DNA of 48,263 bases from Lachnospiraceae bacterium (GTDB lineage Bacteria; Bacillota; Clostridia; Lachnospirales; Lachnospiraceae): positions 1 to 48,263 of the forward strand of contig JAKSSF010000017.1 in the NCBI GenBank assembly GCA_024403235.1. The letters are read 5' to 3'. Every line of letters starts with the position of its first letter. Within the stretch, counting starts at the first letter, position 1. Positions 33,304 to 41,702 of the stretch are shown piece by piece. The notes below the pieces were generated by a model, which ran no database searches, was not told the origin of the DNA, and worked only from the letters and a program-made list of their open reading frames with translations. The position numbers were made by a program, and so were the translations under genes.

Positions 33304-35184
33304 CTATAGTTTACATAAATCGCTAGGCATTCTCAAATCTCCTCTCGGTGAAAGAGCCACTGTACCAATCTTCACCCCGTCCGGAATACAGGATCGTTTA
33401 AACTGCTGGGTACGGAATCTATGATAGAAAATATCCAAAGTCTTTTTGATTTCTTCCGGCGCAATGGTATCAAAAGCAATTTCTGCTAACATCAAAATCT
33501 TCTCGTAAGAAAATCCGTTTCGCAAGAAATGATATAAGAAGAAGTCGTGCAAATCATACTTTCCAATAGTGTCTTCCGTTTTCTGTGCAATGTTGCCTTT
33601 TTCATCGGTAGGTAATAATTCCGGAGAAATGGGCAGATCACAGATATCCAAAAGCACCTTCTTTACCTCTTCATTTTGCAATGCAAAGGCTTTGATAATA
33701 TATTTTACCAGTGTCTTTGGAACCCCTACATTGACACCATAGTTACTCATATGGTCTCCATTGTAGGTACACCAGCCAAGGGCAAGTTCTGACATATCAC
33801 CGGTGCCGATTACCAAAGCATTTACCATATTGGAATAATCAAATAAGATCTGGGTACGCTCTCTGGCCTGAATATTTTCATAAGCAATATCATACACATC
33901 CAGGGGATGTCCCAATTCTTTCATATGGAGCTTACAGCTCTCTGTAATATCTACTTCCTTGGCGCTGACCCCAAATAGGTTCATCAAATCATCTGCAATG
34001 CCTTTGGTTTTTTTGCTGGTACCAAAGCCAGGCATGGTGATGGCATGAATCTGCTTTCTACTGATTCCCAACTGATCAAAAGCGCGACAGCAAACAATCA
34101 AAGCTAATGTGGAATCCAATCCGCCGGAAATTCCCAATACCACATTTTCAATATGGGTAGCGCGCAGTCTTTGTACCAATCCTCTGGTCTGTAAATTTAA
34201 AATATCATAGCAACGGTTTGACAGTTCTAAATTATCGCTAGGCACAAATGGATATCGATCCACCTTTTCCGGTTTTACAGGACTGATTACCGGAAGAATT
34301 GCTTCTACTTCTACAATGTCCGGACAATTTTCCCACACATCACTGTTAAATTTCCTACGGTCATTGACACAGCGTTCGATATCAATAATGCCGGTTACCA
34401 TAGTATCATTATCTTCTGCCACCAAATGTCCATTATCTGCAATTAAGCAATGTCCGGAAAATACCAAATCTGTGCTGCTTTCTCCCACACCGCTGGAAGC
34501 ATAGATATATCCCGCACGACATCTACCAGATTGCATAGTAACCAGATTCCGACGATATTCTCGTTTTCCTATTACATCGTTGCTGGCAGATGGATTGACA
34601 ATCACAGTAGCACCTGCACGACTTAACAAACCGCTTGGGGGACTATCCACCCAAAGGTCTTCACAAATTTCTGTGGCAATGGCAATGTTGTTGCCACAAT
34701 TCACAATTAATTTTTCGGAAAAAGGAACCACTTCCCCCAATAAGGTAATCTGGTCTGTTGTTCTGCAGGTAGCAGAAACAAACCATCTTTTCTCGTAGAA
34801 TTCTCCATAATTAGGAATGTAGGTTTTGGGTACAGCACCTATTATTTTTCCATTTAAGATGTATACTGCACAATTGAATAATTTTCCATGGTCTTCGATT
34901 GGCATACCCACACAAAGCAAAATATTCTTACCTACACTTGCTTTTGCAATAGTTTCCAATGCCTTTTCTGCATTCACATACAGTTCATTTCGCAAAAACA
35001 TATCTGCACAGGTATAACCGGTAATACACAACTCCGGAAATACCAACAAATTCACATGATTTGCCGCTGCCTTTTCCATTTCTGCTATCATAGCCTGGGC
35101 ATTTCTCTCTGTATCTCCCAGGGTTACCGGAAAGGAACTGGCTGCTGCCTTTATATAACCATAATTTGTCACTGTTTGTTTCAT
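33304..35184 (-). CDS. nadE: Glutamine-dependent NAD+ synthetase
   Basis: A 626-residue two-domain enzyme amidating nicotinic acid adenine dinucleotide to NAD+. The N-terminal nitrilase-type glutaminase shows the Glu-Lys-Cys triad: Glu in VFPELCITGYT, Lys in VPKTYIPNYGEFYE and Cys in ATEICEDLWVDSPPSG. The C-terminal synthetase has the PP-loop LGISGGLDSTLAL and STGxxxE-equivalent GTGDMSELALGWCTYNGDH. It begins 30 bases after pncB, forming an NAD salvage unit from nicotinate. Confidence 0.97.
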   Translation of the reverse strand: MKQTVTNYGYIKAAASSFPVTLGDTERNAQAMIAEMEKAAANHVNLLVFPELCITGYTCADMFLRNELYVNAEKALETIAKASVGKNILLCVGMPIEDHGKLFNCAVYILNGKIIGAVPKTYIPNYGEFYEKRWFVSATCRTTDQITLLGEVVPFSEKLIVNCGNNIAIATEICEDLWVDSPPSGLLSRAGATVIVNPSASNDVIGKREYRRNLVTMQSGRCRAGYIYASSGVGESSTDLVFSGHCLIADNGHLVAEDNDTMVTGIIDIERCVNDRRKFNSDVWENCPDIVEVEAILPVISPVKPEKVDRYPFVPSDNLELSNRCYDILNLQTRGLVQRLRATHIENVVLGISGGLDSTLALIVCCRAFDQLGISRKQIHAITMPGFGTSKKTKGIADDLMNLFGVSAKEVDITESCKLHMKELGHPLDVYDIAYENIQARERTQILFDYSNMVNALVIGTGDMSELALGWCTYNGDHMSNYGVNVGVPKTLVKYIIKAFALQNEEVKKVLLDICDLPISPELLPTDEKGNIAQKTEDTIGKYDLHDFFLYHFLRNGFSYEKILMLAEIAFDTIAPEEIKKTLDIFYHRFRTQQFKRSCIPDGVKIGTVALSPRGDLRMPSDLCKL

Positions 35185-35213
35185 CGATTCTACTCCTGTT
35201 TATGGTCTATTGA

Positions 35214-36434
35214 TTAAACTTCATACTGATTGCGATGGTTCATTCTCCAATCAATACATCTTTGTAAGTATTCTACATAGGCAGGATTTTTACACATGCC
35301 TTTTCCACTTACATCGGAAATCTTTGCCACATCCATACCATTGCAAAGAGTGGTCTTCATAACAATATTCAAAGCAGGCACCTTCGTATCATTGGAAATA
35401 TAGGTACCAATTCCAAATGCCACCTTAGAACGGTCTTTAAAGTAAGCGTACAAATCAGAAGCGCGTTCAAAATCCAGGCTGTCAGAGAACAGTAAAGTTT
35501 TGGTTTTGGGATCCAGCCCCAATGCCTTATAATGCTCAATGATTTTATCCCCCCAAGCTTTGGGATCTCCGCTGTCGTGACGCACCCCACTAAAGAGTGT
35601 AGCATAGGTCAACTGAAAGTCTCGCAAGAAACAATCTGTTGTAATGGCATCGGTTAAGGCAGTACCATTTAAGACACCATATTCCTTTACCCAGGCATCT
35701 AACGCAAACCAGTTGGAATAAGCAGGATTATGTTTATGATTGCCCTGCCCTACACACATAATCCACTCGTGTGCCATAGTTCCAACAGGAGTAATACCAT
35801 ACTTTTTTGCCAAAAAGACATTACTGGTACCTACGAAAACAGAATCCGGATAGGTGGCTGCCATCAATTTTTCAATGGCATATGCCTGTGCCTCACCGGA
35901 AAGTCTACGGCGAATACCAAATTCGGAAAATGGACCAATATTGCAACTTCCGGAAGCAATTTTTTCGATTTTTTTATCTAGTCTAACCTTAAAATCTTCC
36001 AATAAATCCTGATAATCATAGGTCATGCGGAAAAATACTTCGTTGACAATGGCCAAAGTCGGGATTTCATACATAGAAGTATTTAACCAGGTTCCTCTGG
36101 TTTCAATGGTTAAACCACAGGCTGCATCGGTAGTAATTTCAAAATCATCATATCTTGGTTTCCACAAACGAAGGAAATCCACATAAGAGCCTTTTAACCA
36201 TTTGATTTTATGTAAGTATTCTAATTCTTCTTCTGAAAAACGAAGGTCACAATAGGCTTTAATCTGGTCTTTAATTTCTTCAACCATTTCCGATGTAAAG
36301 ACCACATCTGTATTACGGCATTTAAAGGACCAGGTAGTTTTATAATCTGTAAATTGATGATAAATGGCCTGACCCATACTAAATTTGTAAAGATCGGTTT
36401 CCAATAAACTATTGATGATTTGATTCAGTTTCAT
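35214..36434 (-). CDS. pncB: Nicotinate phosphoribosyltransferase
   Basis: A 406-residue enzyme making nicotinate mononucleotide from nicotinate and PRPP, first step of NAD salvage. Recognisable stretches are LLETDLYKFSMGQAIYHQF at the start, WNTSMYEIPTLAIVNEVFF-like TWLNTSMYEIPTLAIVNE, VGTSNVFLAKKYG, and GVRHDSGDPKAWGDK near the phosphate site. I take the ATG at 36434, preceded by AAAGGACA. The longer frame from 36506 begins inside the -10 element (36505-36510) and cannot be translated from this promoter. Operon with nadE. Confidence 0.95.
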   Translation of the reverse strand: MKLNQIINSLLETDLYKFSMGQAIYHQFTDYKTTWSFKCRNTDVVFTSEMVEEIKDQIKAYCDLRFSEEELEYLHKIKWLKGSYVDFLRLWKPRYDDFEITTDAACGLTIETRGTWLNTSMYEIPTLAIVNEVFFRMTYDYQDLLEDFKVRLDKKIEKIASGSCNIGPFSEFGIRRRLSGEAQAYAIEKLMAATYPDSVFVGTSNVFLAKKYGITPVGTMAHEWIMCVGQGNHKHNPAYSNWFALDAWVKEYGVLNGTALTDAITTDCFLRDFQLTYATLFSGVRHDSGDPKAWGDKIIEHYKALGLDPKTKTLLFSDSLDFERASDLYAYFKDRSKVAFGIGTYISNDTKVPALNIVMKTTLCNGMDVAKISDVSGKGMCKNPAYVEYLQRCIDWRMNHRNQYEV

Positions 36435-36504
36435 AGTTTGTCCTTTCTGTATTAAAGTGGAACAACATAAAAAATTTGCCAAAGTATCCCATTGGCGCGA
36501 CTTC

Positions 36505-36534
36505 ATTTTATCATTCTTTTTCTTTGATTATCAA
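36505..36534 (-). promoter_or_regulatory. Promoter of pncB-nadE
   Basis: Minus-strand TTGATA (36534-36529), 18-base spacer ending in TGA, then TAAAAT (36510-36505): an extended -10 promoter about 70 bases before the pncB ATG. Confidence 0.7.
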
Positions 36535-36571
36535 TCCCTAAATATAAATACGGACGCTTTATGACACTATT

Positions 36572-37123
36572 TTATTCCTGTAACTCCAATCTCATTGCTA
36601 CCAATTCCTGATAGCCGGATAATTTTGAGAAAAAACCTTTGGGATTTCTGCCATATTCTATAAATCCCAAAGAACGATATAAAGCCAATGCTCTGTCATT
36701 TTCCGCTACTACATCCAATTCCAACTGAGTATAGCCAGCCTCTTTTGCGCAAGCTATACAGCTTTCGGTCAACGCTTTTCCTATGCCTTCATTCCAATAT
36801 GCCTGCAACACACTGATCCCAAAATCTGCCCGGTGTTTCACCTTATATTTACTTCCCAAGGCATGTATACCTGCGGTTGCAACCACTTGCCCATCTATAA
36901 TAGCCAATATTTCTACTTCCCTTGGTGCATTTGCCTTTTCCTGCAGGAATTCTCCTTCCTCTTCTATGGTCATAGTGGTTTCTTCTGGGTAAGACAGTAG
37001 ATAATCAGTTTCCTCGTGGGTTTTCTGGAAAATTTCATACACTGCCTTGGCGTCCTCATTTGTTCCATTTCGAAGGATACAGGTTTTTCCGGATTTTAAT
37101 GTAATTTGTTTTTGATATTGCAT
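36572..37123 (-). CDS. GNAT family N-acetyltransferase
   Basis: A 183-residue single-domain GNAT protein. ILRNGTNEDAKAVYEIFQ is the N-terminal start of the fold, FGISVLQAYWNEGIGKALTESCIACA contains the acetyl-CoA loop (NEGIGKA), and NDRALALYRSLGFIEYGRNPKGF is the C-terminal conserved part. It resembles RimI-like or L-amino-acid acetyltransferases, substrate unknown. The ATG at 37123 has GGAGGAG upstream; a TTG at 37141 is rejected. It follows the ABC permease after 68 bases on the same strand and may share its transcript. Confidence 0.88.
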   Translation of the reverse strand: MQYQKQITLKSGKTCILRNGTNEDAKAVYEIFQKTHEETDYLLSYPEETTMTIEEEGEFLQEKANAPREVEILAIIDGQVVATAGIHALGSKYKVKHRADFGISVLQAYWNEGIGKALTESCIACAKEAGYTQLELDVVAENDRALALYRSLGFIEYGRNPKGFFSKLSGYQELVAMRLELQE

Positions 37124-37191
37124 AATGTGTCTCTCCTCCAAATTAAACTGTTACATATGATAAAGAATCAGCAAAAGCAAAGTCCCTCTAT

Positions 37192-37842
37192 TTAATATTC
37201 TTTACCATCCATAATCTTGCCACTTATAGAAACAGATAGGACGCTTAATACCACTAATAATACAAGAAAAACTGCAAATAATCGAATGGGAGCATTCCCG
37301 TCCATATAGCGACCGGCTTCTGCCATAAGATTTCTTACATAAGTGCTTTTACTTATCATATACCCTATCACAAATATCACTCCAACAATAGCCAGCAGAA
37401 CCATTCTAGATTTCTCCGGTCCAAATTTTAATTGCAAAGGAATCATAATGCCCCCTGTTATCAGAAGAATTGGAATTTCTGATGCAAGAGTCTCTATAAT
37501 GATTGTCACATCCACCGGTAATCCTTTTGCTATACTTGCTACCAGAATAATAAGCAGTCCTATTAGTCCTGCGATAAAAGAAAACCCATATACAAAAAGA
37601 TATTTTTCCAACACATACTGCTTTCTGGCACAGGGTAAGGTAAATAAGAATGGCATACAATTATCTGCTTCATCATAACTGATTGTAGAAATCGCCAGCA
37701 TAGAGCCCAACATGGTAAGATATGCGCCACTAAAATATGCAGAAAAGCTCCAGGTAAACACAATCCCAATGACCAGAAACATCACCATTGTAGATTTTCG
37801 CAATAGCAAAATTCTAATATCTTTTTCTAATAATGCTCTCAT
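37192..37842 (-). CDS. ABC-2 type transporter permease
   Basis: A 216-residue membrane protein with about six hydrophobic segments. The architecture (MRALLEKDIRILLLRK at the start, then GAYLTMLGSMLAISTISYDEADNCMPFLFTLPCARKQYVLEKYLF) matches ABC-2 permeases encoded with YtrA/YtrB regulators and ATPases. The gene overlaps the ATPase gene by four bases. The exported substrate is unknown; these operons often respond to cell-wall stress. Confidence 0.85.
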   Translation of the reverse strand: MRALLEKDIRILLLRKSTMVMFLVIGIVFTWSFSAYFSGAYLTMLGSMLAISTISYDEADNCMPFLFTLPCARKQYVLEKYLFVYGFSFIAGLIGLLIILVASIAKGLPVDVTIIIETLASEIPILLITGGIMIPLQLKFGPEKSRMVLLAIVGVIFVIGYMISKSTYVRNLMAEAGRYMDGNAPIRLFAVFLVLLVVLSVLSVSISGKIMDGKEY

Positions 37843-38702
37843 TTTTCATTCTCTCCTTTTTTGAACTCCGTCAACATCAAAATTAGTTCATCTAATTTTA
37901 CATTCTCAATCACCATGCCCGGATAATTGTCCTTGTAATAGCGTTTTTCTTTGGTAAAGCAAGTATAACCAAAGGAAGTAGGTACAGTTTTTGCCAAAAA
38001 GCTTTTATCCATCTTCTGAAAGGTCTCCTGGTCTACTTTAAGAATTCCATATTCTCCAAGAATCACATCCGTATCCTCGTGGAGAATGATTTTTCCATTG
38101 TCAATCAAGTAAATATCATCACATAGACTCTCTAAATCAGAAGAAATGTGGGAAGTAATCAGAACGGTCCGCTTCTCATCTTCCTTCATATACTCTCTAA
38201 TCAAATCCAAAACTTCATTTCTTGCTTCCACATCCAGTCCCGCTGTAGGCTCATCCAGAATCAAAAGTTTCGCCTCATGGGTCATGGCAACAAGGACTCG
38301 CAATTTAGCTTTCATTCCTGTGGAGAATTCTTTCATAGGTTTATTCAGAGGTAGCCCCATGCTTCTGCAGGCATTTTCGAATTTCTCCTGGGCAAAATTT
38401 GGATAGGCTTTTTTCAAAATTTTCGTAATATCCGCAATTCTTAGATAGGGACTAAATCCGGATTCTGCTAAAGAAACACCGATATTTTCCTTTTCTTTTA
38501 TGGAAAGATTGGTTGCCGATGATCCCATCACTATCATTTCCCCCTCATCCGGAGAAACCAGTCCCAGAATCAATTTCATTGTAGTACTTTTTCCCGCACC
38601 ATTTTTTCCAATAAAACCGGTAATTCGCCCTTTTGGAATTTCAAAATCTACTTGTAGCGTAAAATCTACATATCTTTTGGTTACATTTTTCGCTGTTATC
38701 AT
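37839..38702 (-). CDS. ABC transporter ATP-binding protein (YtrB-like)
   Basis: A 287-residue ABC ATPase. Walker A GKNGAGKST (about residue 33-41), a signature deviating from LSGGQ (FSTGMKAKLRVLVAM), Walker B LLILDEPTAGLD and switch His in VLITSHISSDLE are visible. A C-terminal extension of about 75 residues follows the ATPase core, as in YtrB-like proteins. It overlaps the GntR gene upstream and the permease gene downstream by four bases each, so all three are translationally coupled. Confidence 0.92.
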   Translation of the reverse strand: MITAKNVTKRYVDFTLQVDFEIPKGRITGFIGKNGAGKSTTMKLILGLVSPDEGEMIVMGSSATNLSIKEKENIGVSLAESGFSPYLRIADITKILKKAYPNFAQEKFENACRSMGLPLNKPMKEFSTGMKAKLRVLVAMTHEAKLLILDEPTAGLDVEARNEVLDLIREYMKEDEKRTVLITSHISSDLESLCDDIYLIDNGKIILHEDTDVILGEYGILKVDQETFQKMDKSFLAKTVPTSFGYTCFTKEKRYYKDNYPGMVIENVKLDELILMLTEFKKGENEK

Positions 38703-39076
38703 TTATCTTCCTCCAAAATAATAGATACTACATCCTGAATCTCTTCTTTAGAAAAGCCAAAATTTTTCGCTTTTAAAATCACTTTTGCAAATTCGTCTTC
38801 CACTGTTTTTCTACAGGCTTCCAAAGCCAGATTTTTATCCGTCTCCGCTACGAAACTTCCTTTTCCATGGACCGTCACAATAAACCCTTCTTCTTCCAAT
38901 CGGTCGTAGGCTTTCTTCACCGTTAAGGCACTGATTTTCAATTCTCCTGATAATGTCCTGACAGAAGGAAGCGCTGTCTCTGAAACAAGTCTGCCTTCTA
39001 TGATTTCATTTTTAATTTGATCCATCAATTGTTCGTAAATCGGCACCATTGATGAGTTGTTTAAAATAATCTTCAT
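38699..39076 (-). CDS. GntR family transcriptional regulator (YtrA subfamily)
   Basis: A 125-residue regulator with a GntR winged helix (IYEQLMDQIKNEIIEGRLVSETALPSVRTLSGELKISALTVKKAYDRLEEEGFIVTVHGKGSFVAE) and only a short C-terminal helical dimerisation part. This is the YtrA layout that controls adjacent ABC transporters. The gene overlaps the ATPase gene. A 6-bp inverted repeat lies between the -35 and -10 of its promoter, which suggests autorepression. The inducer is unknown. Confidence 0.93.
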   Translation of the reverse strand: MKIILNNSSMVPIYEQLMDQIKNEIIEGRLVSETALPSVRTLSGELKISALTVKKAYDRLEEEGFIVTVHGKGSFVAETDKNLALEACRKTVEDEFAKVILKAKNFGFSKEEIQDVVSIILEEDK

Positions 39077-39159
39077 TTAGTTTCCCTTCGCTTTGCTAAG
39101 AAAGTGATAGCATTTTTCTCTGCATGTGTTCAGTAACTTTTATTCACCTTGTTACAAAC

Positions 39160-39188
39160 AGTGTATAACAGTATAAAACTGTTGTCAA
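39160..39188 (-). promoter_or_regulatory. Promoter of the GntR-ABC operon
   Basis: Minus-strand TTGACA (39188-39183), 17-base spacer, TACACT (39165-39160), about 85 bases before the GntR start. Confidence 0.75.
39167..39183. promoter_or_regulatory. Probable GntR (YtrA-like) operator
   Basis: AACAGT-ATAAA-ACTGTT, a perfect 6-bp inverted repeat with five-base centre, fills the promoter spacer. Binding here would exclude RNA polymerase. A further AACAGT half site lies at 39157-39162. Confidence 0.65.
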
Positions 39189-39203
39189 TATCGTTATTGA
39201 TGC

Positions 39204-39233
39204 AAAAAAGGCGTTGTGATAGTTCACAACGCC
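39204..39233 (-). terminator. Terminator of the ArsC/Spx-like gene
   Basis: On the minus strand, a perfect 10-bp stem GGCGTTGTGA / TCACAACGCC with a four-base loop is followed by six T, 21 bases after the stop at 39255. Confidence 0.9.
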
Positions 39234-39254
39234 TAAGTTCCTATAACAAACCAG

Positions 39255-39614
39255 TTATTTCGCACTTTTCATTATTTCAGACCATTCTGCTTCCTTAAAG
39301 CCCACCAAAACAGTATCTCCGTCTACTACCAATGGGCGCTTTACCAACATTCCATTGGTTGAGAGTAACTGCAGCTGTTCTTCTTCACTCATTGTAGGAA
39401 GCTTGTCTTTCAGTTGCATTTCTTTATACAGAAGTCCACTGGTATTAAAGAATCTTTTCAGTAGAAGTCCACTCTTTCCATACCATTCTTTCAATTCCTC
39501 ATAAGTAGGATTCGTCTCCACAATATGACGCTCGGTATATTTTATTTTGTGCTCGTCCAGCCACTTTTTTGCTTTCTGGCAGGTGGAACATTTGGGATAA
39601 CATAAAAATAACAT
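39255..39614 (-). CDS. ArsC/Spx-like thioredoxin-fold protein
   Basis: A 119-residue protein of the arsenate reductase/Spx family. MLFLCYPKCSTCQKAKKWLDEH holds the CxxC (Cys9, Cys12); TERHIVETNPTYEELKEWY and the C-terminal KRPLVVDGDTVLVGFKEAEW match ArsC-like oxidoreductases. Whether it reduces arsenate or acts as a redox regulator such as Spx/MgsR cannot be told; no ars operon is near. The ATG at 39614 has AAAGGAG; the longer frame up to 39704 runs through the promoter and is rejected. Perfect TATAAT at 39639-39634. Confidence 0.85.
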   Translation of the reverse strand: MLFLCYPKCSTCQKAKKWLDEHKIKYTERHIVETNPTYEELKEWYGKSGLLLKRFFNTSGLLYKEMQLKDKLPTMSEEEQLQLLSTNGMLVKRPLVVDGDTVLVGFKEAEWSEIMKSAK

Positions 39615-39633
39615 TTTTTCTCCTTTCTGAATC

Positions 39634-39658
39634 ATTATACTCTTCCCTAATTGGGAAG
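39634..39658 (-). promoter_or_regulatory. -10 element and dyad before the ArsC/Spx-like gene
   Basis: Minus-strand TATAAT (39639-39634) is directly preceded by the inverted repeat CTTCCC-AATTA-GGGAAG (39658-39642). No good -35 is present at 17 bases, so the dyad may be a regulator site. Confidence 0.5.
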
Positions 39659-39730
39659 CTCCATACAATTCACTATCATTTACAAATCTAATACTTTCGA
39701 ACAAATCATTTGTAACTCTGAAGACATCGA

Positions 39731-41173
39731 CTATAAAACAGTAACCATCTCTGGTTTAGTTTTATAATAAGTTGCTCTTGAAACTTTGCTTTTTTCTAAA
39801 TATCCATTCTTTTCCATATTTTCAAGAATCTGCTTTCTGAGATATGTTGAATCACTAATTCCAAGATGTCCTGCTATTTCCGATACCTTGTGTGCTTTCA
39901 AATAACAGAATGACAAGACCTTTCCATCAAGCTCAGTTCCATTAGGAACCGGAGCAAAGTTTAAGATAGGTAATGTCTCATCTTCGACTCCCTTCTCATA
40001 AGTCAAATCTGGAAGTACTAATGTAAAATGATCTGATGATGAATAAATGTATGGTTTATGAGTTTCATTAGCAAATGCATATTCTTCCGTGATTTTATCA
40101 AATCCAGTTCCAGCAGCCTCCATTACATTACAAGCGACCAACACCCCAGCTATCAACTCATTTCTTCTCTTGGATATTACCCCTGACAAGTCATATGTCT
40201 TACCAAGTTTTTCTCCCCTGTAAAATCCACCAGGTGATGATATCTCTAGTCGATCCTTAAATATATCCACTTGGATTTGTGTTCCATCCAAATAGTAATC
40301 ACGATGTGCCACAGCATTTATCACACCTTCAAATAATGCTCTAGCAGGATAAGAATCTATATTAATTCTCTCGTCATCCAATTTTATCATTGAATGGTTC
40401 ATTCTCTGTTTCACAAAGTCCATAATGTACTCAATTGTTGATGTGATATTCCCGTTATATTTATTGATTGTGACAATTCTTTCACTTCCCTTGTTGAAAC
40501 CCGAGAAAACAGAACACTGTACCTCTGTTTTTCTTTCATTATAATCATCAAGGAATAAGACTGCTCCATTTAGCAGATATCCCTCTTCATTTACAAAGCC
40601 TAATGACTGCAACGCTTTTTCCTTAAGAGTCGCCCCCTCGTTATGCTTTTCATAAAATGCACGAAGACTTAATAATTTATCCCAATTATACTTTACATCT
40701 GATACTAAAATATCATATTGAGTGTTTTTACTATTAACGCTCATCTCGATTATTTCCTCATAGGTTGCACCATTAGTAAAACCATCTCTTCTCATAAAAA
40801 TTGATGGAATATTTTTATACTTTAGAATGACTGGTTTTACTGCCGATTCTTCTACAATCACTTTTATAATAAATCGTTCATTTCCGTTAATAACATATCT
40901 AACAAAGGAAAGCTTCATTGCTGGTCTAGGTGTTAAATGCTCATTCACCTGGTTATTGAAATAGTTTCTTTCATTGTCAGCATTTCTTCTATCGAAGCCA
41001 ATTAACTTATTTGTTTTATCTTCTACCCCGATATAAAACTCACCACCAGATGCGTTTGCGAATCCTGCAATACTTTTTAGCCAGCCAACAACATCATCTC
41101 GATTCAAAATTGACTTTGCCTCAAATTTATCACTCTCTAACTGCACATCTTCGATTATCTCTTCCAAATACAT
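39731..41173 (-). CDS. AlbA_2 / divergent HATPase / winged-helix protein (COG2865-like)
   Basis: A 480-residue protein. Residues about 10-120 form an AlbA_2 (Schlafen-AlbA) domain: ESDKFEAKS, SIAGFANASGGEFYIGVED. Residues about 270-390 form the divergent GHKL-type ATPase domain (HATPase_c_4) with FEGVINAVAHRDYYLDG and VDIFKDRLEISSPGGF. Residues about 412-470 look like a winged helix (VSEIAGHLGISDSTYLRKQILENM). Members are called putative transcriptional regulators; many lie in defence or mobile regions. The ATG at 41173 has GAGAGGTG. Upstream is a striking array of six TTGAAG repeats. First gene of the accessory island. Confidence 0.85.
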   Translation of the reverse strand: MYLEEIIEDVQLESDKFEAKSILNRDDVVGWLKSIAGFANASGGEFYIGVEDKTNKLIGFDRRNADNERNYFNNQVNEHLTPRPAMKLSFVRYVINGNERFIIKVIVEESAVKPVILKYKNIPSIFMRRDGFTNGATYEEIIEMSVNSKNTQYDILVSDVKYNWDKLLSLRAFYEKHNEGATLKEKALQSLGFVNEEGYLLNGAVLFLDDYNERKTEVQCSVFSGFNKGSERIVTINKYNGNITSTIEYIMDFVKQRMNHSMIKLDDERINIDSYPARALFEGVINAVAHRDYYLDGTQIQVDIFKDRLEISSPGGFYRGEKLGKTYDLSGVISKRRNELIAGVLVACNVMEAAGTGFDKITEEYAFANETHKPYIYSSSDHFTLVLPDLTYEKGVEDETLPILNFAPVPNGTELDGKVLSFCYLKAHKVSEIAGHLGISDSTYLRKQILENMEKNGYLEKSKVSRATYYKTKPEMVTVL

Positions 41174-41200
41174 GACAATTCACCTCTCATTCTTGAACTG

Positions 41201-41262
41201 CTTCAATAATACTTCAAAGTCACTTCAAAGTCAACTTCAAAACCGCTTCAAATACACTTCAA
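41201..41262 (-). repeat. Six phased TTGAAG hexamers
   Basis: TTGAAG (CTTCAA on the plus strand) occurs at 41201, 41212, 41223, 41235, 41246 and 41257 (left ends), i.e. every 11, 11, 12, 11 and 11 bases. It lies 28-89 bases upstream of the AlbA_2 gene start. One-turn spacing points to cooperative binding of a protein along one DNA face. The encoded winged-helix protein is the obvious candidate for autoregulation (inference). Confidence 0.85.
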
Positions 41263-41360
41263 TTTATTTTGAACTTCTTACTATAACAAAAACATATTGA
41301 TAATCGTAAACTCAATTAGAATAAGCGGTAGGATTCTATCTCACCGCTACAACAAGCTAG

Positions 41361-41391
41361 AAAAGCACCAACCATTACTGATTGATGCTTT
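41361..41391 (-). terminator. Terminator-like hairpin after a gene remnant
   Basis: On the minus strand a 12-bp stem with two G-U pairs (AAAGCATCAATC / GGTTGGTGCTTT) ends in four T. It overlaps the stop of the remnant frame at 41390. Confidence 0.5.
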
Positions 41392-41622
41392 ATCCTTGAA
41401 ATATTATGTCTGTTCTATTTATTAACGATATTATGTTTTGCGGACGCATATAATAATCAATAAGCTCCGGTTTGGTTATTTCTACTTCACCTAACAATGA
41501 CTGAATATATGCTATCTTTCTCTTATCCAAATCAGTTTTGACATCAAAGCGACCGTCTCAACATGGCTCGTTGGTAAAACTGATGCAATATAAAGATTGG
41601 CTACAACGGGTAACTGCGTCAT
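41390..41622 (-). pseudogene. Frameshifted remnant with an rlmD-like tail motif
   Basis: From an ATG at 41622 (GGAGAAAG upstream) a frame of 36 codons contains SHVETVALMSKL and stops. Shifting one base after that motif opens a second frame of about 47 codons (DKRKIAYIQSLLGEVEITK ... TDIIFQG) to 41390. HVETVxLMS is typical of the C-terminal extension of RlmD-type 23S rRNA uracil methyltransferases in Lachnospiraceae, known to me from memory. This looks like a broken gene or a scar of integration. The second frame is unrecognised. A related scar lies at 47608-47778. Confidence 0.45.
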
Positions 41623-41666
41623 AATTTATCTTTCTCCGTTTTTCCTCGCTGTTTTAGCCCTTGTTC

Positions 41667-41696
41667 GATGTTCCCGAAACAAATGTCGGGAACATC
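41667..41696. terminator. Hairpin after the NOV-like gene
   Basis: A perfect 11-bp inverted repeat GATGTTCCCGA / TCGGGAACATC with eight-base loop directly after the stop at 41703. No T-tail follows, so it is a terminator only in a loose sense; it may also be part of the scar sequences. Confidence 0.45.
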
Positions 41697-41702
41697 AAAT
41701 GA

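Noticed and set aside
36464-36496. Attenuator hairpin in the pncB leader
   Set aside because: A GCCAA/TTGGC stem of five pairs before a T-rich stretch is too weak to support.
41201-41262. CRISPR array
   Set aside because: Repeat core is only six bases with 5-6 base gaps; no spacers and no cas genes.
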